A DNA stretch of 64,000 nt, taken from CAVQCT01 sp964371785 (GTDB taxonomy: Bacteria; Zixibacteria; MSB-5A5; GN15; FEB-12). The position numbers were made by a program, and so were the translations under genes. Location: assembly GCA_964371785.1 (NCBI GenBank), contig CAYJOL010000001.1:1-64000 (forward strand), given 5' to 3'. How positions within the stretch are numbered: the stretch's first letter is position 1; each line of letters opens with the position of its first letter. The notes under the pieces are model-generated. The model ran no database searches, was not told the origin of the DNA, and worked only from the letters and a program-made list of their open reading frames with translations. This document shows, piece after piece, positions 1 to 8,098 of the stretch.

Positions 1-137
1 CTATTGAGTATCCCGAATCAGCACATTTAGAACGCGCGATTCAGAATTTACTGTTAAGTTGTGTCTCAAGATTTGGGTAAATCTTTAGACCCGCGACATC
101 GTCGAGTCTTACGACTCTTGATTTCGTATGGCTATTT

Positions 138-151
138 AGTTGTCAAAGAAC
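138..151 (-). promoter_or_regulatory. boxA-like antitermination element
   Basis: On the minus strand the sequence GTTCTTTGACAACT resembles the boxA element bound by NusB/S10 in rRNA leaders (enteric consensus TGCTCTTTAACA). It sits about 40 nt downstream of the P2 start, as expected for a leader element. Assignment rests on motif similarity and position. Confidence 0.55.
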
Positions 152-197
152 TTCGTTTCAGTCGAAAAAAATACTGCCAAATCTGTGGCAGACACCG

Positions 198-226
198 AGT
201 ATACATGGCCTGCGTTTTTAAGTCAA
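198..226 (-). promoter_or_regulatory. Sigma70 promoter P2 of the putative rrn leader
   Basis: On the minus strand TTGACT (226-221), a 17-nt spacer, then TATACT (203-198). It lies about 126 bases downstream of P1 in the same orientation; tandem strong promoters are typical of rRNA operons. Confidence 0.62.
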
Positions 227-323
227 GCGCTTTTTTAAACTATTTTTGTTTATTTCAGGTTATCGAACCATTTATCGTTTCAACAACCCGGCACTTGAAC
301 CACCGATACATATTCGGCAGACA

Positions 324-352
324 ATAATAATACGTGAGACTCTGGTTGTCAA
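324..352 (-). promoter_or_regulatory. Sigma70 promoter P1 of the putative rrn leader
   Basis: On the minus strand TTGACA (352-347) is followed by a 17-nt spacer and TATTAT (329-324). The predicted transcription start is near 317. It diverges from the glycosyltransferase gene that begins at about 505. Confidence 0.65.
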
Positions 353-504
353 GCCCTGCCCGGCCTGATTTTGCACCTGTTCCGGCCATTCAGGGTCCTA
401 TAATGTGAACGCTCGCCCACCGACCACAGTTCCCGCCCTCACCGGCTCTCGATCCCCTCAATTATGCCCTTTTCTTAACCGTTGTGATATCTTATAATTG
501 CCCC

Positions 505-2361
505 ATGTCCCTGCAACGATTAGTGCAACCGTTCGCCCGCCATACCGGCTGGCTCGTTCCACTTTTTCTATTCATCGCGGCTTTTTCAGTCAGGCTGGTT
601 TACCTCAACCAGATTCAAGCGATGCCGACTTTCAACCAACCGATCATGGACGAGAAATATCATGTCGAGCTCGCGCACCAGATATATTCTCCCGAAGGTC
701 TGCCAAGGGAACCATTTTACAGGGCTCCGTTGTACCCGTACTTCTTGGCCGCACTGCTCAAAGCGACCGGCGGCTCATTGTATGGCGCCAGGTTTATTCA
801 GAACATCCTGGGCGCATTTGTGCCAGTCCTACTATACCTTCTGGGCGTCCGCCTGTTCACGCGCAAAATAGCTTACTGGAGTGCGACGCTGGCCGTGTTC
901 TATCCAACTTTTCTCTATTATGACAGCACAGTACTTATTGAAATGCTCATGGTACCGTTATCGGTTCTGACCGTCCTCTGGCTGTATCGCATCGACGGAA
1001 AGCGGTGGTACCAGTTTGTCGTGGCCGGTGCATTGCTTGGCGTCGCCGGATTGGCCCGCCCCAATATTCTTCTACTCGGTCCGGCCCTGGCGATCTGGGC
1101 ATGGTGTACCATCAAACCGATCATAGGTCTCAGGAAAGCGATTGTCGGTTATGTCCTGATCGGCGTGACCTCGTTAGCTGTAATTCTTCCGGTAACCGTT
1201 CGAAACTATGTAGTATCGGGAGACCCGGTCTTCATTGCCTGGCAAGGTGGATTCAACTTCTTCCTGGGCAACAATCGAAATGCCACCGGATGGTCAGCCA
1301 CTGTTCCGGGAATTGACTTCACCTGGGAAGGCGGTTACCGGGAGGCAATCGTGTTTGCCGAAAAGGCTGAGGGAAGAACTCTCAGCAAATCGGAGGTCTC
1401 AGACTTCTGGTATGACCAGGGGTGGAACGAAATCAGGCAGGATCCGAAAGCATTCGTACAGCTGGAATTCCGCAAACTCGCCTTACTCTTCAATGGCTAC
1501 GAGATTCCGAATAATCAGGATCTCTACATTGCCAGACAGTACGCAACGATCATCAAACCTCTTATGTTCAAGTGGCCAATCTATTTTCCCTTCGGCCTGA
1601 TCGCGCCCTTGGCCCTGATAGGAATTGCCATGTCAGTAAAGGATTGGCGGAAGTTCCTGCCGGTTTATCTCTTTCTGGCCGCATACACTTTATCACTTCT
1701 CAGTTTCTTTGTTTGTGCGCGATACCGCCAGCCGATGCTCCCGTTCCTGCTTCTGTTCGCCGTCTTCTCTGTCGAGCGTTTGGTGCATTTCATCCGAAGA
1801 AAAGACAAAGGGAGTATCATGCTCTGGGCGACCGTCTTCATCCTGCTGGCGTGGGGAAGCAATCATGACATGTTGAAGTTCAATGCGGGTCGGGTAGCGG
1901 CTGAGGATCACCTTATGTTTGGAAACGCGTATCTTGAACAGGGAAATCTGGCCGCGGCCGCAACCGAGTTCAAAAAAGCAGTAATCGCCGATTCGACTTA
2001 TGCCAAAGCATACAACAACCTCGGGCTCATCAGCACGCGCCGCAGCAATCTTGGCGAAGCGGCGCAGTACTTTTACAAGGCCATTTCGAAGGACCCGAAC
2101 GTGGCCGAAACATACATCAACTATGCCAGTACCTTTCTCCTGCGCAACGATCCCAACTCGTCAATCCAGATACTCGAGCAGGCCAAGCAGCGCTTTCCCC
2201 TGAATGATTTTGTGATGTTGAAGCTTGCAGCCGCCTATTTTCAGGCCGGCCGAAAAAGCGACGCGCTCAACGCGGTCCAGGAGAGTCTAAAGCTGAATCC
2301 GACTAATATGGCGGCCCGCCAACTCTATCAGCAAATCAGCAGCGATACTACCGGGGGATGA
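505..2361 (+). CDS. Membrane glycosyltransferase (GT39/PMT-like) with C-terminal TPR repeats
   Basis: Predicted polytopic GT-C type glycosyltransferase of the ArnT/PMT-like (GT39) group, which uses polyprenyl-phosphate-linked sugars. The N-terminal 460 residues hold about a dozen hydrophobic segments; an acidic pair in MDEKYH (residues 48-53) sits in the first periplasmic loop where the catalytic Asp/Glu lies in this family, followed by YRAPLYPYF. Residues about 470-612 form four TPRs. ATG at 505 is preferred over GTG at 484, which adds seven poorly conserved residues. A close architectural paralogue lies at 14865-17024. Substrate unknown; protein O-glycosylation or envelope glycan modification are possible. 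Confidence 0.82.
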   Translation: MSLQRLVQPFARHTGWLVPLFLFIAAFSVRLVYLNQIQAMPTFNQPIMDEKYHVELAHQIYSPEGLPREPFYRAPLYPYFLAALLKATGGSLYGARFIQNILGAFVPVLLYLLGVRLFTRKIAYWSATLAVFYPTFLYYDSTVLIEMLMVPLSVLTVLWLYRIDGKRWYQFVVAGALLGVAGLARPNILLLGPALAIWAWCTIKPIIGLRKAIVGYVLIGVTSLAVILPVTVRNYVVSGDPVFIAWQGGFNFFLGNNRNATGWSATVPGIDFTWEGGYREAIVFAEKAEGRTLSKSEVSDFWYDQGWNEIRQDPKAFVQLEFRKLALLFNGYEIPNNQDLYIARQYATIIKPLMFKWPIYFPFGLIAPLALIGIAMSVKDWRKFLPVYLFLAAYTLSLLSFFVCARYRQPMLPFLLLFAVFSVERLVHFIRRKDKGSIMLWATVFILLAWGSNHDMLKFNAGRVAAEDHLMFGNAYLEQGNLAAAATEFKKAVIADSTYAKAYNNLGLISTRRSNLGEAAQYFYKAISKDPNVAETYINYASTFLLRNDPNSSIQILEQAKQRFPLNDFVMLKLAAAYFQAGRKSDALNAVQESLKLNPTNMAARQLYQQISSDTTGG

Positions 2362-2368
2362 TTCACGC

Positions 2369-2920
2369 TCATCCGGTGCGTACGTATCTTTTCAGCGGCA
2401 GAAGCATTCCGAATAACCCGAGCATAAACAGAGTCGCGCCGAAACCGATTTTACCATAGACATCCCACGGCGCCTCGGGCGTCAACGTAGATTCCTGATA
2501 ATTGGTCGGATTGTAATAGACCGTCACGACACTTCCGGTTGGATGCTCCCCGGAAAGATCACGCGCTACTTCGTATTCTTTTCTCTTATTACCAAACATG
2601 GGTGCTTGCAGTGCCGTGCTGTCCGTGAAGGTGACTCCGTCTACCGAATAGGTGTAAATGACGAGCGGGCGGATAGCTTCCGTCCCGGCGACCTCGGACG
2701 TCACAACTCTTCCTTCAACAGTCGGCCAGTGTCTCTTCTCCTCGTAACGCAAAAGAGTATCCGAGTCGAATCCAATCAGTCCGGCTCCGATTATGAGAAT
2801 GGCGAGGCTGGCATAATACAACCCGCGCGAAATCACGGGAACTTTACCAAACAGACCCATTATCAGCCGGGTCAGGAGCATGGCGACGGCGCAACCGCCG
2901 AGAATAAAGAATTTCAGCAT
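2369..2920 (-). CDS. DUF3592 membrane protein
   Basis: About 183 residues from ATG at 2920 (an in-frame start at 2953 adds 11 residues). Two N-terminal hydrophobic segments (about 5-22 and 28-50), an extracytoplasmic beta-rich domain with WPTVEGRVV, VIYTYSVDGVTF and VTVYYNP, and a final transmembrane helix match the DUF3592 family. Function unknown in the family. It converges on the preceding glycosyltransferase with only 7 bases between stops. A structured RNA with its own promoter and terminator lies upstream on the same strand, so this gene could be served by read-through from it. Confidence 0.75.
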   Translation of the reverse strand: MLKFFILGGCAVAMLLTRLIMGLFGKVPVISRGLYYASLAILIIGAGLIGFDSDTLLRYEEKRHWPTVEGRVVTSEVAGTEAIRPLVIYTYSVDGVTFTDSTALQAPMFGNKRKEYEVARDLSGEHPTGSVVTVYYNPTNYQESTLTPEAPWDVYGKIGFGATLFMLGLFGMLLPLKRYVRTG

Positions 2921-3033
2921 AATCGACTCCCGCCAAAACTTCTTAGTAAACAAGTATCAAAACAGCGCGATCCGTCAAAAGTGCAGGCAGACAGATACAG
3001 GATGAATATAATCGTATTGTCTTCGCAGTGCCA

Positions 3034-3066
3034 AAAAAAATCCCCCCCTGAATGGATCAGGGGGGT
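3034..3066 (-). terminator. Intrinsic terminator of the candidate small RNA
   Basis: On the minus strand CCCCCCTGA, a 5-nt loop, TCAGGGGGG, followed by an A and eight T residues: a textbook rho-independent terminator. Confidence 0.85.
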
Positions 3067-3166
3067 TACATAAACCTTTACGATATGTGAACTGTAAGGG
3101 CATCGCTGTATCTGTCACATTACGTGGCGGGAACGAGTCGCTTCGTCCCCAGTTGGCGATCCTTAC
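3034..3166 (-). ncRNA. Candidate structured small RNA or regulatory leader, about 130 nt
   Basis: The transcript starts with GTAAGG and ATCGC (3166-3156), which pair with GCGAT (3106-3102) and CCTTAC (3099-3094) to close a 73-nt domain. Inside is an 8-bp hairpin, GGGGACGA (3150-3143) with TCGTTCCC (3136-3129). A weaker ACATA/TATGT hairpin follows, then the terminator. No open reading frame is evident. The GGATC of the 5' stem is complementary to GATCC in the terminator loop. I do not recognise a known RNA family. It could be a free small RNA or a terminating leader for the DUF3592 gene, whose start is about 115 bases beyond the terminator. Confidence 0.6.
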
Positions 3167-3172
3167 ATAGAT

Positions 3173-3201
3173 ATAATAGACTCAAAAAGAGATTTTGTCA
3201 A
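3173..3201 (-). promoter_or_regulatory. Consensus sigma70 promoter of the candidate small RNA
   Basis: On the minus strand TTGACA (3201-3196), 17-nt spacer, TATTAT (3178-3173). The predicted start, about 3166, coincides with the first base of the long 5' stem of the transcript. Confidence 0.72.
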
Positions 3202-3276
3202 GCCATTTTTTCTCCACACATACCAGCCGACTCCTCATCCGTACAACATTGAAGTGCTTCACACCCTGAATCTCCC

Positions 3277-3471
3277 CTACTGATGGGCTCTCTGCCTCAC
3301 CCGATCGACTACTGTGTCGATGGCGTCTGTCGCTCGTGTGCGCAAATTCAGTTTGGTGCGGTCAAGAGCTTTCTTCACATTGTAATCGGCATGTTCTCGA
3401 CCCAATACATATCCAAGCGTCAATCCTCCGGCGACGCCGCCGATCAAATACAGGAGAGTGCTGCGTTTCAT
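3277..3471 (-). CDS. Small YtxH-like membrane protein
   Basis: 64 residues. A hydrophobic, glycine-rich segment (about residues 6-24, LIGGVAGGLTLGYVLG) is followed by a charged amphipathic helix rich in Lys, Arg and Asp. This layout resembles YtxH/general-stress small membrane proteins. A strong ribosome binding site (GGAGG, six bases before the ATG) supports it as a real gene. Function unknown. It diverges from the SRPBCC gene at 3614. Confidence 0.6.
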   Translation of the reverse strand: MKRSTLLYLIGGVAGGLTLGYVLGREHADYNVKKALDRTKLNLRTRATDAIDTVVDRVRQRAHQ

Positions 3472-3613
3472 TGTTCCTCCGTTTTTATCATCTGTTATTT
3501 GCGTACTAAACTGCTATCATGCATATCTCTGTATGCGATGCGATTCCGGATCCGCATATCATGTTATTTAAAACAATTCAGCCGGAAACTAGTTCCTGAA
3601 TGCGCGGGCAACG

Positions 3614-4063
3614 ATGAAAGAAATTGTTACTGAGATTGAAATCGACGCATCCGCCGAAGCAGTGTGGGAGATATTGGTGGATTTCGGCGCATACCCCGAC
3701 TGGAATCCTCTCATAAGATCGGCCGTTGGTGAGGTTCTTGAATTGAAGCGAATCAAAATCAAAGTGGAGCTGACTCCGAACCGGCGGATGACTTTCAGGC
3801 CGACCCTGCTCAAGGTGACACCCGGTCAGGAGTTGCGATGGCTCGGTCGCTTGATGCTGCCGGGTCTGTTCGATGGTGCACATGCCTTTCTTCTTAATCA
3901 AGTCTCCGCAACCCGCACCAAACTCATCCAAAAAGAACGCTTCACTGGCATGCTGGTGCCAATTATCTGGCGATTCATTGCGGCGGACACTGAACGGTCA
4001 TTTCACGCAATGAACAAGGCGCTCAAGATACGTACTGAGCGCCCTAAAACAAATCTCCGGTAG
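3614..4063 (+). CDS. SRPBCC (START/polyketide cyclase-like) ligand-binding protein
   Basis: 149 residues matching the SRPBCC helix-grip fold: starts with EIVTEIEIDASAEAVWEIL, followed by the typical FGAYPDWNPLI motif and a later HAFLLNQ strand region. Proteins of this family bind hydrophobic ligands in a deep cavity; the natural ligand cannot be read from sequence. Convergent with the DUF1028 gene downstream, 19 bases apart. Confidence 0.78.
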   Translation: MKEIVTEIEIDASAEAVWEILVDFGAYPDWNPLIRSAVGEVLELKRIKIKVELTPNRRMTFRPTLLKVTPGQELRWLGRLMLPGLFDGAHAFLLNQVSATRTKLIQKERFTGMLVPIIWRFIAADTERSFHAMNKALKIRTERPKTNLR

Positions 4064-4082
4064 TGTACAGAACTGGTTGGCT

Positions 4083-5126
4083 TTACTCTTTCGCCGCGGC
4101 TGACGTTAACCTCTTAAACTCCGGGTCATCCCTCAACGAAGCCAGGTCATTGTCTACGCCCGCCTGGGTGGCAAGTTTGGGATTGCCCGCTAGCGCGTCG
4201 CGCAATGCTTCGAGCGCTGCACCCTTTTCCCCGGCGGCCAACCTGATGACCGCAAGGTCATAAAGCACTTCTGGGTAACCTTGCGCCCGCTTTGCCGTCT
4301 GTTCCATCAATGGCAGGGCATCGGCAAACCGCTTCTCCGTAAATGCGGTCCACGCTTCGTTCCACGAATAGTTCATTTGCGCGATGTTGAGTAACCGGCC
4401 AAGTTCACTAAACGGCTCGGGGCTGTCATCGACCCGAATATCAATCGCTCTGTCATTGTACCCGCCATATCCGGCTCCCTTTTTGACTACGAGCATCGCG
4501 GCAGACTGCTTGCCCCGCGAATCCCCTCCGGCGCTGTCACCGGCCATCAGCGCCGCATACATACGATCGGCGAGGGTACCTGCCGAATTCAAAAAAGCCT
4601 TCTCCATGTTGCCGACCACTTCTTCACCGGCCAGAATATTTCCCTGAATGGCATAGTGCGGTCCCGATCTTCCACCTGCCCACGCCGAACAACTATCGCC
4701 GGTATATGTCACGGATTGACCGTTTGCCGCTACGATACCCACTTGACGGCGACCGGGGTTGTCATCAGTTTTGAGCAGGCTGTCCAACACGGCCTTGGGC
4801 GAAAGTCCGGTTGCCATAAGTTTCAGCCCCTCAGGACCAAACGTTGTGTTCGCATACGCCTGCGTGGCGACCGCACCGATTTCAACCTGTGCCCACGGGA
4901 CCACACTGCCCACGGCAAAGAATCTCGATGCCACGGCGACACCGAGTTCACCGGTCACTGAGTCTTGTGCCACTATTGAGAAGGTCGCTACGGTGTGGAT
5001 TTTCTTCAGGGCAGCAGTATCGGCCGCCGGTACGCCGTGCGATGGCACGGTCACGCACAGACTGACTATCAAAAGTGCGGATACTCCGAAGCAGGTTCTG
5101 CTTGCATGCTTGGTAGAGATACTCAT
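4083..5126 (-). CDS. Secreted DUF1028 (Ntn-hydrolase-like) protein with C-terminal helical repeats
   Basis: 347 residues. Residues 1-35 form a signal peptide ending near SHGVPA. The following THTVATFSIVAQD and GELGVAVASRFFAVG motifs and the GDSCSAWAG segment are characteristic of DUF1028, a family with a predicted N-terminal nucleophile hydrolase fold. The last 100 residues (EAWTAFTEKRFADALPLME onward) look like TPR-like helical repeats, a pairing seen in other DUF1028 proteins. The ATG is preceded by AGGAGG. Activity unproven; a peptidase or amidase role in the periplasm is only an inference. Confidence 0.8.
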   Translation of the reverse strand: MSISTKHASRTCFGVSALLIVSLCVTVPSHGVPAADTAALKKIHTVATFSIVAQDSVTGELGVAVASRFFAVGSVVPWAQVEIGAVATQAYANTTFGPEGLKLMATGLSPKAVLDSLLKTDDNPGRRQVGIVAANGQSVTYTGDSCSAWAGGRSGPHYAIQGNILAGEEVVGNMEKAFLNSAGTLADRMYAALMAGDSAGGDSRGKQSAAMLVVKKGAGYGGYNDRAIDIRVDDSPEPFSELGRLLNIAQMNYSWNEAWTAFTEKRFADALPLMEQTAKRAQGYPEVLYDLAVIRLAAGEKGAALEALRDALAGNPKLATQAGVDNDLASLRDDPEFKRLTSAAAKE

Positions 5127-5254
5127 ATAACCTCCTGTCTTCTCGGTTTAAAACCTTTTACCACAAGTAACTTACCTTCGGAGCAGTTCATCGGCAACAA
5201 GAATACCCTAGGTTTGACCGGCTCAAAACCCTACCGGTTGAGATGAGTTTTCAG

Positions 5255-5283
5255 TTGACCGGTCTTTCCTGAAATTATATGTT
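5255..5283 (+). promoter_or_regulatory. Possible promoter of the radical SAM gene
   Basis: TTGACC (5255-5260), 17-nt spacer, TATGTT (5278-5283). If real it places the transcription start near 5290, downstream of the TTG start at 5283, favouring ATG 5319. A second TTGACCGG copy lies at 5214-5221. Confidence 0.35.
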
Positions 5284-5318
5284 TGAAAAAAGTCCTGACG
5301 AAGAAGAAATCAAGCTCC

Positions 5319-6302
5319 ATGAACACTCTGTCAACGGCTCGTAAAATCCGCATCGCCGCGCGCACCAGTATGAACATAGTGACGCGGCGGCCAATAACCG
5401 TTTCCTTCGAGCTGACTTACAATTGCAACGCCCGTTGCTCGCATTGCGATCTGGGCGAATACGTTGCGGAGCCTAAACTCGATGCCGAAGTGTTCGCTGA
5501 TTGGTTGACAGAACTCAAACCGGCGGTCGCACAAATTTCCGGCGGTGAACCGACACTGCGTAAAGACCTCGAACAGATAATCAGGGCCATGCGCGATCGT
5601 GATCCGGTAGCCGTCTTCGTCATTACTACTAACGCTCAGAACTTAAATGAGGATCGGTATCTTCGCTTACGTGCTGCCGGCATTGACCAGTTCTCTATCT
5701 CGCTCGACTATCCCGATGGACGACACAATGTGTTTCGCAATCTCAAGAATAACTTCCAGCACATCGAGGAACTGGTCAAACGCATAACGGCGCATGGTAA
5801 CGGCGACGTGGTTCTTGCCTGCGTGGTTCAAAGCGACAACTTCAGAGACCTTCCCCGCCTGGCGGAGTTGGCGAAAGAATGGGGAGTCACCATAAATTTC
5901 AGTACCTATAATTCTCTCCGTACCGGCAAGAAGCATTACCTCGTTAACAGCGCCGATGATCTTGCGGATCTGAAGGAAGTAGTGAACGAACTTGTCTCAA
6001 TGCAGAAGAATGGTTACCCGATCATGTCATCAGCCTGGACAATGAGAAGGATGATTGAGTTTTTCGAGACGGGCAAAAAAGAGAATTGTCGGGCCGGCAG
6101 TCGCTTCCTTATCGTGACGCCCTGGGGTAAACTGAGTCCGTGCGGGATGAATCGCGAGGGTTATGAATCGCGCCGCCAACTGAAACAGGAATTCAGCGCG
6201 AAAAATCTGTGTGACCAGTGTTATACGGCGATCCGGGCAAATTCCGAGAAATCTCCGTACCGATTACTTGTCGATGGCATCCGGGCCGCCACCCGATTTT
6301 AG
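5319..6302 (+). CDS. Radical SAM protein with SPASM-like C-terminal Cys cluster
   Basis: About 327 residues from ATG 5319. The sequence TYNCNARCSHC gives the CxxxCxxC motif that holds the SAM-cleaving 4Fe-4S cluster, and QISGGEPTLR is the SAM-binding GGE motif. C-terminal cysteines in CRAG, SPCGMN and LCDQCY resemble a SPASM/Twitch auxiliary cluster, as in peptide-modifying or heme/cofactor-maturing enzymes. TTG at 5283 is an alternative start adding 12 Lys-rich residues, but a possible promoter overlaps it. No precursor peptide gene is visible nearby, so the substrate is unknown. Confidence 0.82.
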   Translation: MNTLSTARKIRIAARTSMNIVTRRPITVSFELTYNCNARCSHCDLGEYVAEPKLDAEVFADWLTELKPAVAQISGGEPTLRKDLEQIIRAMRDRDPVAVFVITTNAQNLNEDRYLRLRAAGIDQFSISLDYPDGRHNVFRNLKNNFQHIEELVKRITAHGNGDVVLACVVQSDNFRDLPRLAELAKEWGVTINFSTYNSLRTGKKHYLVNSADDLADLKEVVNELVSMQKNGYPIMSSAWTMRRMIEFFETGKKENCRAGSRFLIVTPWGKLSPCGMNREGYESRRQLKQEFSAKNLCDQCYTAIRANSEKSPYRLLVDGIRAATRF

Positions 6303-6317
6303 TCTCACCCTGCGGGG

Positions 6318-7253
6318 TTAAAACACACTGAACTTGAAGTATTTTCTTGGATTGGCCTGAATATCTGACACCAGTGTATTCATCCGAGCCATCAAATTCG
6401 TCATCTCAACATACAAGCCGGTATCGTTCACCAGCAATCCAAGACTCCCCTGCGCCTGATTCATTTTCTGCAGAATCGTATCGAGCTTCGCGGTCGACAT
6501 CACCAGATTATCGTACAGCTGTGGGTCATTTACCAGGCGTCCGATCGTGCCGGTGTTCTGGTCTACCTTCTTGCTGAGACTTTCGACCGAGTTGGATGTT
6601 TTCTCAATCGAAGAAGTAATCCGGACCTGGTTCTTTTGCAAATCGGCTGTTAGAATCGTCAGTTTGGCCAGCAGCGCAACCAGTTCGTTGTACATCCTGT
6701 CATCCGTGGCCAGCTGGCCCAATGTACCTTTGCCGGCATTCATACGCGCGAGCAGCGTGTCCAGCCGTAGCACGAACCCCTGAGCGTCTTCAATCGCCGC
6801 CTGACTCGACCTGAATACTTCGCTGGCGCTCCCGGCATCGCGGGTAGCGATTACTTCAAGTTCCTTGATCGGTGGCGCGGGTGTGATACCGGGGATAATC
6901 TCGATATATTTGTCTCCCAGAAAGCCGATCGTTCCCAATTGGACCCGGGCGTCTTCGGTGAGGCGCCCCCAAACATCCCGCTTAACCCGGCATACAACTT
7001 TCACCTGCCGCAGTGAGTCGATATTTACGAACTGGACCGATCTCACATTGCCGACTTCCATACCGGACATCCAGACCGGCGATCCCGCGACGAGGCCCTC
7101 TACATTTCGGAAATAACAAACAAACTTTCCCTTGGATTCAAATATTGACGTGCCGCCGCCGGTCAACGATGCCCACATCAGAATAACAATTACGATAGTG
7201 AGCAATATGCCAATTTTAAGACTGCCCCATTTGACTACATTAGTTCTCTTCAT
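6318..7253 (-). CDS. mlaD: MlaD-like MCE-domain lipid-binding protein
   Basis: 311 residues: a single N-terminal transmembrane helix (about 10-30), an MCE domain (about 35-115; CYFRNVEGLVAGSPVWMSG and GFLGDKYIEI), then a long helical region with repeated spaced heptads (T-G-T-I/L-G-Q/R-L-x-x-D units) likely to form the hydrophobic tunnel extension seen in longer MCE proteins. It follows the ATPase gene by 68 bases and completes an MlaE-MlaF-MlaD retrograde or anterograde phospholipid transporter at the inner membrane. No mlaC or mlaA homologue is visible in the window. Confidence 0.86.
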   Translation of the reverse strand: MKRTNVVKWGSLKIGILLTIVIVILMWASLTGGGTSIFESKGKFVCYFRNVEGLVAGSPVWMSGMEVGNVRSVQFVNIDSLRQVKVVCRVKRDVWGRLTEDARVQLGTIGFLGDKYIEIIPGITPAPPIKELEVIATRDAGSASEVFRSSQAAIEDAQGFVLRLDTLLARMNAGKGTLGQLATDDRMYNELVALLAKLTILTADLQKNQVRITSSIEKTSNSVESLSKKVDQNTGTIGRLVNDPQLYDNLVMSTAKLDTILQKMNQAQGSLGLLVNDTGLYVEMTNLMARMNTLVSDIQANPRKYFKFSVF

Positions 7254-7321
7254 ATCTGAAACCTTTATATCCGATTTCCGTTATATTCCATCAATATCCG
7301 GCTTTAATATCGCCGCCATCG

Positions 7322-8098
7322 CTATAAGCTTATGAAATTGCGCCTCGCTACCAGTCCGAACGAATCGCGAAACGGGGCAAGAAAGTCCTTCACCCCGGAG
7401 TGTTGCGAGTCGCGCAACTGTTCGAGGTCGCCGTCAAATGCCACACGGCCATCGATAATTACCACATAGCGGTCGGCAATCGAGATTGCATCGGCGATCT
7501 GGTGCGTAACCACGATCGTTGAAATCTGGCGTTCTTCCTTGAGTTTCTCGATCAACTTGAGCACATTCTCCGTTGATTGCGGGTCAAGGCCGGTCGTCGG
7601 TTCATCGTAGAGCATGATTTTCGGATCGGTGGACAGCAGCGCCCTACCGATCGCCACCCGTCTTTGCATACCACCCGATAACTGTTCCGGAAGCTTATCC
7701 ATAATTTCGGCGGCATCAAGTCCGACAAAGCCAAGCATTTCCTCGGCCCGCCGTCCGATTTCTTCGATCGGTAACTTTGTATGTTCCAGCAAATAATAGC
7801 CGACATTTTCCCAGACGCTCAGCGAATCGAACAACGCACCGTCCTGAAAGACCATGCCGATTTTCTTGCGGATTTCCTGCTTCTCTTTTTCCCGCATCCG
7901 GCAGATATTCTGACCGTCCACAAATATCTCGCCTGCTTGCGGGCAATTCAGCCCGAGAATCAGCCGGAGTATGGTCGACTTTCCGGATCCGGAAGGACCC
8001 ATGATGATGCAGGATTCGCCACTCTCTACTTGAAAACTGACATCTTCGAGCACGGGACGATCGCCATACGAAAAATCTACATGCTTGAGCTCAATCAC
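7322..8098 (-). CDS. mlaF: Mla-type ABC transporter ATP-binding protein
   Basis: 258 residues, full-length ATPase subunit. Walker A GPSGSGKST (about 35-43), Q-loop MVFQDGALFDSLSVWENV typical of MlaF, signature LSGGMQRRVAIGRAL, Walker B IMLYDEPTTGLDP and the H-loop VVTHQI. Its ATG overlaps the mlaE stop by 4 bases (ATGA), indicating translational coupling. It energises lipid transfer by the MlaE permease. Confidence 0.93.
   Translation of the reverse strand: MIELKHVDFSYGDRPVLEDVSFQVESGESCIIMGPSGSGKSTILRLILGLNCPQAGEIFVDGQNICRMREKEKQEIRKKIGMVFQDGALFDSLSVWENVGYYLLEHTKLPIEEIGRRAEEMLGFVGLDAAEIMDKLPEQLSGGMQRRVAIGRALLSTDPKIMLYDEPTTGLDPQSTENVLKLIEKLKEERQISTIVVTHQIADAISIADRYVVIIDGRVAFDGDLEQLRDSQHSGVKDFLAPFRDSFGLVARRNFISL

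Larger units (their letters stand above)
1..317 (-). other. Probable rRNA operon leader transcript (16S gene off the left edge)
   Basis: No convincing protein gene is present here. On the minus strand two consensus promoters are followed by a boxA-like antitermination element and two stem-loops (AAGATTT/AAATCTT at 68-85, extended by GTCT/AGAC to 62-89, and GAGTC/GACTC at 104-117). Tandem promoters, then boxA, then processing stems is the usual arrangement ahead of 16S rRNA, so transcription probably runs off the left edge into an rrn operon. The 16S 5' end itself is not visible. Inference from architecture; an unrelated stable RNA is the alternative. Confidence 0.6.
2954..3276. other. Intergenic region holding a candidate small RNA gene
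   Basis: This 320-base gap has no protein gene. It contains, on the minus strand, a consensus promoter (3173-3201), a folded transcript (3166 to about 3034) and an intrinsic terminator; these are listed separately. Confidence 0.7.

Noticed and set aside
61..327. 88-codon open frame on the plus strand
   Set aside because: It starts at GTG without a ribosome binding site, resembles no protein family and lies across minus-strand promoters, boxA and stem-loops of the rrn leader.
5319..6302. RiPP biosynthesis locus
   Set aside because: The radical SAM protein has a SPASM-like tail, but no small precursor peptide, transporter or peptidase gene lies beside it.
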